This document shows positions 23,901 through 35,118 of a DNA stretch of 64,000 bases, one piece after another. Source of the DNA: Pseudopyrenochaeta lycopersici. Taxonomy: Eukaryota > Ascomycota > Dothideomycetes > Pleosporales > Pseudopyrenochaetaceae. Below the pieces are notes generated by a model. The model was not told where the DNA came from. It searched no databases and saw only the letters and a program-made list of their open reading frames with translations. Position 1 is the first letter of the stretch. The number at the start of each line of letters is the position of its first letter. The position numbers and the translations under genes are program-made. Where the stretch lies: positions 124,001-188,000 of the forward strand of contig NHZP01000021.1 of NCBI GenBank assembly GCA_003313425.1, given 5' to 3'.

Positions 23901-26900
23901 CAGGTCCGTTAACAGCTGGATCGCTTTCCTCCGAACAGGGGGGCCGTTCCGCCGAGACTGTGAGAGGCATGCAGCCTGGACGGGTATCTATACCCTCCCA
24001 CCCTAGTTCGGTAGTAAGAGACCCAGGATCCACATTCCTTCTTGCTGGAACGCGAGCACTGGGTGACTACATTGGGCCCAAACCTGATCTATCTTCCAGT
24101 GGCGGCGTGAGAGATATTCCTCGGACACTGTCACCTACAAGCGCGATCGCACCTTGGGCGGTTCTAGTAAACCCCTGCAATCCGAAAAAGAACAGCATAA
24201 ACTCTAAGAACCAATACCGAAGATGGCATCATGTCTTCCCCCGAACGCTGAGAACTGGTACGGTGAAGTGGAGGTCACTCTGCTCGCCGGCGGCAGTGCC
24301 ATTGACTCATGAATGGTTCCCTTCCGCCGATCAAGTGGCGACGGAATACAATGAGAGCCCATACAAGATCACCCAGAATGATGATGATGATATGCTAGAA
24401 GCTCCCAAGAGTAGAGAGTCCCTAATCAAAGAATTGATTGCCTTCCGGCTTTCGCATGGTTTCCAAATCATTGTCGGATCGTCAGTTGCAGAGTTCTCCG
24501 GACGACCGGAAAAGACTCTAGCAAGTATCTTAGCTCCCGAGTATATGTCTACCGATGGAGATACTGTCTTCATGAGCGTGGGTAATAGCATTCACCAACT
24601 GGTGTGTGTGGCCGGGGGCGAAGTAGAGGTAAGGCGATACAACCGGAAGCCTACCACAGCTTTGGAGTCATCTGCTGGTATCGACACACCTTTTCCATAT
24701 AGACCTTACATCCGCACTGCATTTGAAACAACCTACGACCCACGAGATGTCGTCCTCCGGCCTCCCCAAAAGGAATATAACTGGAATTACATTGACACCT
24801 TCCTAGCAGGTTATCACGACGAGTTCTCCAGTATTTTACGCTTCTGGAGAGCTCGATTCGTTTTAATTCCTGTTGAGATACCAACCGTGAACCGGCGGCT
24901 ATTACCCACACTTACCGAAGATTCAGAAGAAGAGATCCGTCTGGAGGGCATCAGGAAGTTGACGCAATTGTGGCAAAAATTTCGCTATCTCCCTGCAGAC
25001 GAACGTTATTCCCAGCCTGTCTCGACCACAAAGCAGAAAGATCCGAACCCGCTTGCGATCGAATATCACACCAGAGATACTTCGGCCATTGTAGCAGCTG
25101 GCCCGGACCCTGCGTTGTTTAGCGATGCCGACAGTGAATTACAGACCTCTGTCTTCTCCGATGCAGACAAGTACCACACATCAAATGTTGATATCAAGAA
25201 ACTCGCCGAAGACTTGCAAGGTGAGAAGGGGATTCAAATGCTGGATCGACGCTGGCACTGGAAACTGCACTACAATTGCTTCCTCGGCTTTGACCTCACG
25301 AATTGGTTGTTATCCAACTTCAAGAATATCGAGACGCGAGACGAGGCTGTAGAGTTCGGGAATGAACTCATGAACAAAGGCTTGTTTCAGCATGTGCAGC
25401 GGAGACATCCATTTCGCGACGGTAACTTTTTCTTTCAGATTGCTTTGGACTACAGAGCTCCCCGACCTGAGTCCCGGATGGGATGGTTCAGTATGCGCAA
25501 GGCGGACAAATCCGTCCCTGCCACACCGGTATCAGAAGCGCCACGAGCATCACCTCTTGCACCGAAGAACATGAAGTCACGTCCAAGTACGGCTGACTCG
25601 TCATCTAGCGATTCTGGTTCTGTGAAAGAGGGTGAGAAGACACCAACACGCGCAGGCAGTGCTAAGCGGCAGGTCATGTTATCACGCGTTATGCGTTATG
25701 ATGTAGATCCCAGAAAGCGGTCCTATCGGCCTGAGATTATCTCTTTGCATTACGATCGCCTTCACAACCCGGATAACTGCTACCATATTCGCATCGATTG
25801 GATGAATGTGACGGCAAAGCTCATCGAAGACGCAATCGTGACCTGGGCTACAAGTGTGGAGAAGTACGGGCTGAAACTTGTCGAAGTCCCCATCGCCGAG
25901 GTGGCGAATATCGTTGATCACCATCCCTTCCGATCTCCTTACTCTGTCAAGCTCGCACTGCAACCTCCCGAGCCTCCACCAGAAGCCGTCTGGGACTCGG
26001 CACATCTTTCTCCACAGTACTCGAAGACGGATAAGTTCGCATACCACAAAGCTTTGCTACGGAAATTAAATTTTGTGCTGGACGTTGAAGCGGCGAGTGC
26101 CTTCCCATCCGACGTTGAGGTTACCTACTCCTGGGGCAACCCGGATTACAAGTATACCCAGTTCATCCACCGCAGCGGGACTTTGCTTGCACAGATCGCG
26201 GACGACGGCAACTTCTTATTGCTAGCGAATCGTCTGGCGCACAATCGCGCAAAAGACAACAGCCGAATCCGGCAAATAGATCCCTATGAGCACAAGAAAG
26301 TGACAACGGATGGCAGCCAGAGTAGTCGGTTGCCGTCCACGCCCGCCGAACGCGCAAATCCTCACCGCAGTCCGTTTGCCAGCCCCCTTGCGCGACCTGT
26401 TCAGGATTCAAGTTTGTTGCATACCGCTCTAGCTTTTCAAGAGAAGCCATTAGCCACTGCAGTGCCACTGGCTAGCACAACGAACTTGACGCCGGAGCAG
26501 GTCAAAGACGAAGTCGAGGCGTTTTGCCAAAACGCCGATCTCCTTTCCGCATTCTACAGAGAGGCCTTCAAACAGGCGCCTTCGCCTTCGCCTCGCATCG
26601 TTCCAGTGCTGGACGAAAAGATACCGAGCTTGGGTCTGCCACCTGCAATTAGCATCCGCGAAGCTAGTCCTGCGAACTCTGGGTGGGTGCTCAGTTCGAC
26701 GATGATTGGGAGAGGTGAGCGTGGAGTCACGGGCGGTATCTCAGAGATGAATATTGGGGGGTCGAGTGGCATTGCAGGTCGTAGACAGGGGAGTGAAGGG
26801 AGTATGTCGACATTGTCCATGCTGAGCAAGAGGGGGAGTATTGTAGAGGGAAGCACGGAGAATCTACCGAGAAGGCAGGATAGCCAGGGTAGTGTTGGTA

Positions 26901-26911
26901 GTGGAGTGTGA
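21000..26911 (+). CDS. IML1: IML1 (DEPDC5 orthologue), GATOR1/SEACIT subunit
   Basis: Catalytic GAP subunit of the SEACIT/GATOR1 complex, which inactivates Rag/Gtr GTPases and so TORC1 during amino-acid starvation, at the vacuole. Three exons (21000-21425, 21478-21546, 21593-26911) give about 1937 aa. The N-terminal Iml1 domain reads across both small introns (YIFVSKALPPDLKAKHTNLQ, then VSISERIAKVFGFRNRMQVILTE, then VELVFRDEYLARADMWR). The von Willebrand-like and catalytic middle region follows, then a Ser-rich linker. A DEP domain lies near residues 1377-1445 (LDRRWHWKLHYNCFLGFDL). The C-terminal domain follows. The second intron is only 46 nt. The start is uncertain: ATG 21000 is the first in frame, but an upstream exon could exist. 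Confidence 0.92.
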
Positions 26912-29478
26912 GATGATGGGATAAGAGGAGGGCGAGCGTTGTATATGGTCTTATCAAAGTGCATCTTGTTTATTGGAGGGTTTGGATATCTAGGTTTCAT
27001 ACAGGTTGTCCTTTTGATTGGAGTATTCAAGGAATCACAAGCAAACACCCTCACCATCTTTTGAAGTATGTCGACAGAGACTTTGTACTTTGTACCATGC
27101 GTGGACGTTTTTGTTAGACACATGCTTTGGGCAAATCGCACACGGTCTTATCGTTATCGTATGCCTGACTTAATCAGTATGTCCAAGATAGTTATGGGCC
27201 GGCCAGAATCTTGGATCTGCATAACGCTACCCAAGGCACTTTCGGGGACACGCAACCTGGTGGTCGCATAGCCGGAGATGACTGTACTTTATCTGTGCGT
27301 GTGGTCATCTCAAGATGTGATTTGCTTCAAGGGCATTTGCCCATGCTTGGAACAGGGACTACTCCAGGTTTGGTTTTCCCGCGAATAGATGAGCTGCGGC
27401 GTTGTTGTGATTTGGAAGTGGTTTTTCCTTACTCTCGGCCAATCGAGATGAGCTGAACCCAAGAGGCTTGACAGCCGGCAAGCAAATTGCGGTCAGGGTA
27501 AATCATCGTCATCGTGGCCAAGGACCGATATTCTTCCATCCTGTAAGTCATCTCGACGCGCATGTGCCCGGCTTACATTTAGATGGTTACGTAGGTCCGC
27601 ATTGACGTTTGCCGGATTTATCGCTTCGGACCGAGAGGTGTAAATTTTGTGGTGGCCTGAAAAGAGGACACAAGTACGATGGGCGAAAATGCAGCAGCGG
27701 TCGAAAGAGAGTTTCGGTTTTGAGCCTTGGCAAGGGGAATAAAAATGCCGAACAGGAAACGGTTCTCTTCAGGCTAACCAAGTTGAATCTGGGGTACATG
27801 ACTATGTTCTTCCTCGTGACTCTTGGGTGAACAAAACATGAGGCAATTCTACAAGGTGATGCAGGAGTTCGGATAAAATGGCTGTGCGTGAGAATGAGGC
27901 CATTTTCACGTGGTGAGCAAAGGAAGAATCACGGTAGGTTTCGGTAGTATTTCAGAGAATCCCGGTATGTTTTCGAATACGAGCTGGGATAGCGACATGT
28001 GCCGGGGTAAAGTTGATGCGAGGCTCAAAGAAGGCTGTTGAGGTCTCCGGTATCGGTTGGCCAATGTGATGTTGGGAATTTGACTGCAGGTTGATGCACA
28101 ATGAGGCGTAAAAAAGGTCAGCCATAGCGCAGAGCTGTGGTGACGCACATGGATCATGGCAGTTTGCAATGGAGCAATGTTCGGATGGAGACGACTACCT
28201 GTTCCTGATTGGTTCAATTGGCATGGGTGTGAAGAAGAAGGCGAAGGGGAAAGAGGAAGAGGAAGATTTGTAGGTCACGGATGCTCACAAGTTTGCAAGC
28301 AATGTTCTTGGAATAGTCTGAGATGGGTGGCCCACGCAGCCCCCGGCGTCTTTGATGGTCCGGTAAGTCGGACCAGCAGCAATCTAGGTTGAATATAGGT
28401 GAATTGGTCCGCGGGTGGGCGCGAGATGTGCGGTCTTGGAAATATTTCTTTGCCATCATGGCAATGGCTTGGGTTGCAATGAAGTTGAGCGTGACCCGCT
28501 AAGCCCTATAATGTACCAAACGGTCGGTGTCGATGCTCGTGCAGAGAGGGTGCCAAGCAGCACGACTCAGAGAGGAGTGCAAAGCGTGAAACTCTGGAGG
28601 GACAGTAGAGTTTTCTGGTGTTTTGATACGCTGGTGGCTTCAGAGGATCTGAGCTCTGGTCAGCGGAACGAAGCAGCGGCAATCTGGGCTGCGACGAGGG
28701 GGATGTCGAGGGGGATGTCGAGGGGACACGGCGCGCAGTGAGGCTACCAATGACAGGAAGCCTGAGCTGGAGGGCACGGGCGTCGGATGGTAATATGGTG
28801 GCCGGCTCGGATCGGCCGGGGCGTGCGAGAGGCCGGATATGTTGATGGGCAGCCGTTGGTCGAGATGCAAGACATGGGAGCGAGCGAGGAGTGGTTGCAG
28901 TATGTCGGGCAGAAAGGGGGAGCTAACGGAATTGCGCCTGGAAGCGTGTGCTCGGTGAGGACGGGTCTGGGGTATCCTGGCAGGCGATCTGCAGCTGGGG
29001 AGTGATGACTGATGGGCCATGGTGAACCGCTTGACCGATCAACGACGACGGCCATGGCGGCGGGCAGGGTCGGGAGCGGGCGTGGGCCCGGTTGCAGTAT
29101 GGGCTTGTTTCCACACAGTTTCGCAGCGGCGGGCACGGAGAGGGCAAGGCTTGTCACCATGTATCTCACCGCCTTTCGCATAACTAAGCAGCGGCGCCGA
29201 CTAGGACTCTAACTGACAAGCCGGCAACGACTCCCCTCACTTGACGCGCCCTGCCCTCATTCTCTGCTCGAGCAAGTCTCGAACACGCGCCTGCAGTGAC
29301 TGCACCACCACCACCACCACCTCGTCCTCCACCACCTCGCGCCGCTTGCGGACGACGCTTTCAATTCGCAGCCTCGAGGCAGACGCAGGCACCGACCGGC
29401 TGCCATGGGTCGACCCGCCCAACACACAGTTCGCGCCCCCGTCACCCACTGCTGAGACCAGCACGCGTCCATGGAGGA
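26912..29478. other. long spacer / possible LST4-like leader
   Basis: About 2.6 kb without a gene I can support. The many short frames on both strands show no family resemblance. A 12-nt unit (GAGGGGGATGTC) is present in two full copies plus a partial third at 28696-28726. GC content climbs toward 29.0 kb, suggesting a long promoter or 5' leader of the LST4-like gene. Confidence 0.45.
28696..28726. repeat. short tandem repeat, 12-nt unit
   Basis: GAGGGGGATGTC occurs twice in direct succession, followed by a partial third copy (GAGGGGA). Confidence 0.85.
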
Positions 29479-29500
29479 ATGCGCGCGGTGCCAGACATGA
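29471..29500 (+). promoter_or_regulatory. uORF overlapping the LST4-like start codons
   Basis: ATG 29471 opens a nine-codon frame that ends at TGA 29498-29500. That stop overlaps the in-frame Met codon at 29497 of the long frame (sequence ATGA). The other candidate start, 29479, lies inside it. This layout permits termination-reinitiation. A regulatory effect is inference. Confidence 0.4.
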
Positions 29501-32500
29501 TCGGCCACCTCTTCAACACGCGCAAGGGCGCCTCGGCCGCCCACCCGCCGCCGACGACGGTGCTCGACTCGGCCACCGAAGAGAGCCACACGCGACACCT
29601 GCTCTACCCGGAGTCGAGCACCCTCTACCACCCCGAAGGCCAGCCGTATCCCCTCCACGCCGCGCCCTTGACCCCCGGCAGCGGCCACGATGGACCGCTG
29701 CCCGAGATCGATCTCGACTACCCGCGCGACTGCCGCATCATCATCGCCCAGGACGAGACGCCCGCCATGCCCAAGACGATCCTGTTCGACTCCAAGCCCG
29801 CCCCGCCGCGCGCCGAGTCGCCTCCGCTGCCCACCACGCGCGCCCGCGCATTCGGGGGTCCCAATGCCGCTGCTGCCGCTGCCGCTGCTGCTGCTGCTGC
29901 TGCTACCACGGCGGGCCCCACGTTCGGCGGCCTGCACGCACGGCGCTCGTCGCTGGTCACTGAGCCCACCACGCCGCGGTCGCCCACCGTCGGCGGCTTC
30001 ACCCGCATACGCACCCGCGGCAGCTCCATCTCGTCCATGCCCAACATCGACGAGCACGCCCAGGTCCAGGCAAAAGCCCAGGCCAGGGCAAAGGAGTCGA
30101 CTGATCTGGCCAACATTTGCCTCGACTGCATGTTTGGCAACCTGGCCATGAACTACAGAGGCAACTCCAACAAGATCCACATTGTCCCGCTCGACACAAA
30201 GCCCGCCGACACGCCGCTGCTGAGCTCCAGCATCCAGGACCCCACAGGCTCGCTGGGACGCGCAGAGGGACTCCGGAGACGAAGTCATCTGGCCAAGTCC
30301 TTCACGCCCGCAAACCTCCCACTCGACCTCCCGCGAACCGACTCGGCCGACAGCATCCCCAAGGAGCCCAAGCGGCGCACCATCTTCATCACCCGCATGT
30401 TTTCTGTCACCCTGCCCGATGAGGACCATGATGCCCGCACACCGACGCCCCAGACCGCATCTGCCGCCGCCAATGCCTATCCATTCCCGCAAACCGCCAG
30501 CAAACCTGCACCGCCAAAGGCGCCCTACCCCTCGCATATCCGCAAGAGCCCAATGTACGCCATCACCATCATCCTGCACCTCCCAATATCCCACGCTGCT
30601 GCCCCTCTCCGGCCCTCGTCAAGAGGCGCCAATCCAAGGACGCAACCCCACCTCTCCTCGTCTGCTCCTGGCCAAGACTCGCTCGCCTCGTCCCTGGACT
30701 CGGACCGGAGAGCGGGCTGGGCATTCATCGATTCGAATCTCGGCGTAGAATCGCTTCTGTCGTCTTCGCTAAGCAGCGATGTCGACGACAGGGTCGATGT
30801 AGTGGGGCAGCACTGGGATGTCATCATGCGTGCCCTCACTAGCCTTCAGTACGTGGTCCAGCAGCGCATCTTGGCCCACTTCAAGTCACCAGACGCTTCC
30901 TCTCCAACCATGGTCCACCAGCATCGCCACCAGCCTTCGCGCTCCAGCCTCAGGGACGCATCCTTGCACCCAGCACGCAGGCCTCTCCGACTGCAGCCAA
31001 ACGCGCTTATGACAGACAAGGATATTCAAGTCGCCGCCGAGCTCACCGGTACTCGCGTTGTGAGCGGTATGAGGATCCCCCGCGTTATGACTGGTCAAGG
31101 AAAATGGGGCGTGTGGCGCGAAGAAGCAAGGTGGCTCGGTCGGTGGGCCGGCCGTCGAGAGCAGAATTTCTTCTTCTTCAACTTGCTGACCGCCTTTCTG
31201 GGAAACCACACCGAATGGCTCAATGCCCTCGGCCCGAAATGGGCCCGCAAGCGTCATCGTGAGCAGCAAAAGGCCACCGCTGGCGAGAATTTGACCATAC
31301 CTAATCGGACGGTCATCATGTCTCCAGACAAGATGGCTGCACGGAGATTGATCTTCCTGCTGGCTGCCTTTCTGCCCCCCAATGCGCCCGCTATTGGCGA
31401 GAGTGCTTACTCGATGCGTCCGAGTACGTCGGCGTCGCTCCGCGCTTACTCACAGTCTCCTCCAACCAATATGCCCCCTTCAAGGAAGCAGTCCCTACGG
31501 CGCCAGATCAATCGACGTCCAAGAGGTAAGCAGAGCTTGACCAACATGCGATTGCAGCCTCCCAGCTCCCAAGCCGTTCCTCACCCACAGAACGACGTGT
31601 CATTTGAGCGCCCTGAAGCCGGGATGATGGAGACGCCTGATACAGTGCGGCCCATTGGTCACTCTCGCCGGTCTTCAACACATTCAATACGTGCAAGTCT
31701 CGTGATGCCTGCCATGTCCGAGGGTCCTGGTACCACAAAGAACAACACTGCTACCACGTCAACCGCCCCTCCTCAAACTGCGGTCCCAGTTGCTCACTTC
31801 ACCCTACCTCGCACAAAATCATTTGGACCCGTGCCTGACCAAAGGCCTGAGAGCAGCGATAGCTTGGCGTCTGTAAATCTGATCAACACGTTACACAGAA
31901 GCGGCACAGGCCAAACTAGTGTCACCAGCAATGATTCGAGCAATACAAGCCGCTGGAGTGGGTTCATGAACTTTTGGAGCGGCAGACGGTCCTCCTCTAC
32001 TGACCAAAGCGACTATCTTCAAACAACAGACGATGGCGTGGGCTATCGCGGACAAGAGCGGCCTCGATCCCAGCTCGAGCAGATGGTGCAGGAGCTTTCT
32101 ATGGACCGAGTATTTGAGAATGATATATATGAGCCTTTGACTGCCACTGCTCCCACTACGGTCGGCGACTCGGCTGATGCTTACCCTGTTGGCGGTTCCA
32201 GTGGGGTTCCGGCCTCAGCAGCACGTCCAATTCCTGAACGCCCGAGAACATTTGATGCCCCACTAAAGCTGTCGGTGAATGAAAAGGACGGTGTCATTGA
32301 TGTCGACATTCCTCTGCCTGACTTTGGCTCTCCCCTCCAGTCGCCGCTGCTTGGAGGCTATGGCTCCGCTTCTAGCCAGCACGGTTCCAGTTTCGGCGAC
32401 TCTTCGATTCTCTCCGTTCCATACCTCGAGCCCGAGCAACCCGTCAATGCGGCAGGTTGGCTGAGCCAGTTTCATCCCGACTTTGCTGTGCAAGCGATCA

Positions 32501-33201
32501 AGCCTTACCGCGAGCTTGAGCGTGACATCAAGCGAGCTATGAGCGCCGAGCCGACACCTCTCAACACTATGTCGACTCCAAGTCTCGAATCTGGGCCCCT
32601 TGAGCGATGGATTGATGTGTGCTCAGCTCTCATCGCCGATACAAGTGCATTCACTATCAAGCGCATCAGCTTGCGCCGTCTGGTTAGACTTGTTCCTACG
32701 CCGACATATCAGCCGTCGGCAATGACTCCAGCAGTTGCCGGATTACCTCCGGGTCGTTCACAATACGGCAACCCATATACGGCTGGCACTGTAGCGCCCA
32801 TGATGACTGAAGTGCATCTCGCAGAGAAGTTCATCGAAGAACAAATCATGGACTTTGATGCGACTTTGATAGACGGCGTCGACCGTGTATTGGCGCAGTC
32901 TGGCGAGGTCACTCGCGTCAACTCGGCCCAGTCATCTCGATCAAGTTCTCGAAGAGGCCGGCGTGACACTCGTGCAGACTCTGATGCCATTCCACATGTT
33001 GAAGTGCCTCAGACAGACTGTAAAAGCGTCATCTTCGATGCCCTCGAGTCAATCGTCAAGGACGTTACGGCCGAGCGTAGCGGAAAGGAAGAGCTAAAGG
33101 ACGATGATGAGAAGAAGTCTATTAGGACGGTCCAAGCCAAAACCGCCACGGACTCATCGCTCAAGGAAGGTATACGTCGGTGGTTGACTGAGGTTGAGTG
33201 A
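29479..33201 (+). CDS. folliculin-interacting protein-like (LST4/FNIP), TORC1 regulator
   Basis: Fungal FNIP/Lst4-type DENN protein. With folliculin (Lst7) it acts as a GAP on Rag/Gtr GTPases at the vacuole in amino-acid signalling to TORC1. One uninterrupted exon of 1240 aa from ATG 29479, with ATG 29497 an equally good start. The N-terminal FNIP block is visible (DCRIIIAQDE..MPKTILFDS, then CLDCMFGNLAMNYRGNSNKIH), followed by KSPMYAITIILHLP, then DENN-like segments (WGVWREEARWLGRWAGRREQNFFFFNLLTAFLGNHTEWLNALGP). Low-complexity linkers include a run of about 13 Ala near residues 130-145. The C-terminal FNIP region includes RWIDVCSALIADTSAFTIKRISLRRLVRL. It lies downstream of IML1 on the same strand. 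A frame of comparable quality on the opposite strand (29257-30594) is a GC-codon shadow. Confidence 0.85.
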   Translation: MRAVPDMIGHLFNTRKGASAAHPPPTTVLDSATEESHTRHLLYPESSTLYHPEGQPYPLHAAPLTPGSGHDGPLPEIDLDYPRDCRIIIAQDETPAMPKTILFDSKPAPPRAESPPLPTTRARAFGGPNAAAAAAAAAAAAATTAGPTFGGLHARRSSLVTEPTTPRSPTVGGFTRIRTRGSSISSMPNIDEHAQVQAKAQARAKESTDLANICLDCMFGNLAMNYRGNSNKIHIVPLDTKPADTPLLSSSIQDPTGSLGRAEGLRRRSHLAKSFTPANLPLDLPRTDSADSIPKEPKRRTIFITRMFSVTLPDEDHDARTPTPQTASAAANAYPFPQTASKPAPPKAPYPSHIRKSPMYAITIILHLPISHAAAPLRPSSRGANPRTQPHLSSSAPGQDSLASSLDSDRRAGWAFIDSNLGVESLLSSSLSSDVDDRVDVVGQHWDVIMRALTSLQYVVQQRILAHFKSPDASSPTMVHQHRHQPSRSSLRDASLHPARRPLRLQPNALMTDKDIQVAAELTGTRVVSGMRIPRVMTGQGKWGVWREEARWLGRWAGRREQNFFFFNLLTAFLGNHTEWLNALGPKWARKRHREQQKATAGENLTIPNRTVIMSPDKMAARRLIFLLAAFLPPNAPAIGESAYSMRPSTSASLRAYSQSPPTNMPPSRKQSLRRQINRRPRGKQSLTNMRLQPPSSQAVPHPQNDVSFERPEAGMMETPDTVRPIGHSRRSSTHSIRASLVMPAMSEGPGTTKNNTATTSTAPPQTAVPVAHFTLPRTKSFGPVPDQRPESSDSLASVNLINTLHRSGTGQTSVTSNDSSNTSRWSGFMNFWSGRRSSSTDQSDYLQTTDDGVGYRGQERPRSQLEQMVQELSMDRVFENDIYEPLTATAPTTVGDSADAYPVGGSSGVPASAARPIPERPRTFDAPLKLSVNEKDGVIDVDIPLPDFGSPLQSPLLGGYGSASSQHGSSFGDSSILSVPYLEPEQPVNAAGWLSQFHPDFAVQAIKPYRELERDIKRAMSAEPTPLNTMSTPSLESGPLERWIDVCSALIADTSAFTIKRISLRRLVRLVPTPTYQPSAMTPAVAGLPPGRSQYGNPYTAGTVAPMMTEVHLAEKFIEEQIMDFDATLIDGVDRVLAQSGEVTRVNSAQSSRSSSRRGRRDTRADSDAIPHVEVPQTDCKSVIFDALESIVKDVTAERSGKEELKDDDEKKSIRTVQAKTATDSSLKEGIRRWLTEVE

Positions 33202-33347
33202 CTGCTACAAATCGTAGCGTTACGGAACCCGTTACTTATACCCTGGGGCCATTATGCCCTTGCGTGCTATGGCGCCATATTTTCATCTAACCGTCATCAT
33301 GTCGTCTAGACATTGTCATGTCTTGTATTATATTACATTCCTCGGTT

Positions 33348-33351
<4 letters not shown>

Positions 33352-33384
<33 letters not shown>
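33352..33384 (+). repeat. poly(T) run of 33
   Basis: 33 consecutive T about 150 nt after the LST4-like stop codon. It could be a slippage-prone homopolymer, or the poly(A) tail of an old minus-strand retroposed sequence. Nothing next to it supports the latter. Confidence 0.9.
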
Positions 33385-33386
<2 letters not shown>

Positions 33387-34080
33387 AGCGTTTCAGCGGG
33401 CGTTAGTTGCATTCAAATTTCCTGTATTTTGGTACGGTACGACACGGGCCCCCACGTCGTTTGTCCTCAACGACGCTTATCAGCAGTTCTGAACGAGCTG
33501 GCACAGGGCTTTTCGCCATACTTATGCAAGGGTTCGGGGTTACGGTCGGGAAGATTAGAGTCTAGAACATGACTCGGTGATGAAAGTCGTCGGTTTGTCG
33601 ACAATGGGAGCTTAGGGGTATGGAATAATTACGGCCTTCTGAGAGGCCACGACGCAGGCAGATGAAGCATGGGGTGTTTTGATACCATAGGAGCGATGAA
33701 TGCGATGCATTATTTAATTGTCCAACTCACGGCTCTGGACTTGAGAGATGCCTTCTCTAAAGCTTGCCCATGGCCGTTGTTTACCTGATTCACACAGCTA
33801 CAATCTCAGGTAGCACTGATGATGTCAGCCAGTTCGTTGTAATGACTACTAGGACCCCCGCGCTCGTTGGAGTGTGTGCAATGCTTGTGATTATAAGTCA
33901 AGTTGTGGAATTCAGATGTGACAGACTTGACTATACTCCGGCTTGAGAATATCTGCTCATCTTTCTTTGGTGAACCTTCCTAAAGGCTCTCTCCGTCATT
34001 TGCTTCTGCACCATTCCCTTCCTTCTCTGTCCCAGCAACCGCTATCAACACTTCATTACCACATTACACCAAAATCCGCT

Positions 34081-34339
34081 ATGATTCGCTTTACCTCCCT
34101 AGTAGCTTACTCACTCCTGGCATCTTGGAGGTCCATTTGCCCGCTCTGTCTTTCCCCCTGCATCCGCAAGCCACCTCATCAGTGCTACCTTATTCAATGA
34201 CAAAACGTGCTCCCTTCTTGCCCGCTCAGCCTCTAATCACCTTGCTATTCTCCCTCCCCATCGTCCAGCTCGCCCCGTCCGACTTCCCAGAAATCTATAC
34301 AATTCCAAAAACCGATCATCCAGGCCTTGGGCGTCTTGA
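34081..34339 (+). pseudogene. possible decayed small secreted-protein gene
   Basis: ATG 34081 opens with a signal-peptide-like stretch (MIRFTSLVAYSLLAS) and is preceded by a pyrimidine/CA-rich leader resembling fungal 5' UTRs. The first frame soon closes at 34198-34200. A neighbouring frame starting right after the hydrophobic stretch stays open for about 80 codons to TGA 34337-34339. A single small indel would link the two. This could be a frameshifted gene, an unrecognised intron or chance. I cannot name a family. Confidence 0.25.
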
Positions 34340-35118
34340 TCGGAGACATCTCTGATGCTCCTCATCTTTAGGAAGTCGGGTGCCGGCAAACAGATTTGGT
34401 CTTCCGGGTATCATCTACTTAGAGAAGATGCATGCTACAATGTCTTAACTGTCTTCGGGAGATGCAGCAGAAGCTCCCTTCCTTACCTACTTTGGACATG
34501 GCTGTCTCCATCCAGCCAAGAAGAGTTCTATATCCACCGCATACAGGACCAGTGCTGGACCACACTGAGTTGGATCGGCGTTTTCTGGGGCATGTCCGGA
34601 TTACTTCTTTCCAATGAAAAACTTGATGCGTGACGTGCTGCAACTCGTGACTTTAGAGACCAAAATCAATGGAGACTAACAGACACTGCGGCCAAATCTG
34701 TCACCACATCGCAGGCACATAGTAGGACATGACGGAATTGAAAATATTGATTTCATATTTTTTTGGTAATCTTCCTTAGGGTTGAATTAAACAATTCAAC
34801 CGAATTTTTCTCACTAGTTCTCGCTCGCAGAAGAGAAAGGCTTGTTAAAAACAAGAATGCAGCTGACTGTTTCTCTATTTCCTCAGACAAAAAAGATTCA
34901 AAAATACAGCGAGCGAGTTCAGGAATAATGCCACCGGCGCCGGGTGGTAAGGCAGTATAGGTAAAGGGTATTTACAGTTGATGCCTAATTGCTCTTTACT
35001 GCAGTCAGTTTTCCTATATGAACCCATTGAACGCCGATCCAGATGCATTACAATGTACATATAGTAACGGAAGCAAGGAAATGACGTATCGAAATGTCGG
35101 AAGGAAAGGATGAATGCC

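Larger units (their letters stand above)
33202..35118. other. spacer between LST4-like gene and PMC1
   Basis: About 1.9 kb. It holds a T33 run (33352-33384) near the likely 3' end of the LST4-like gene and one possible decayed small secreted-protein gene (34081-34339, listed separately). Otherwise nothing recognised. Confidence 0.45.

Noticed and set aside
27609..27830. Frame with a C-x2-C...H...C pattern, like a zinc knuckle
   Set aside because: The spacing does not match CCHC knuckles and no retroelement domains lie nearby.
29257..30594. 445-codon minus-strand frame opposite the LST4-like gene
   Set aside because: Its Gly/Arg/Val-rich content mirrors GC-rich codon usage of the sense gene. 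It has no domains and the sense strand carries FNIP motifs.
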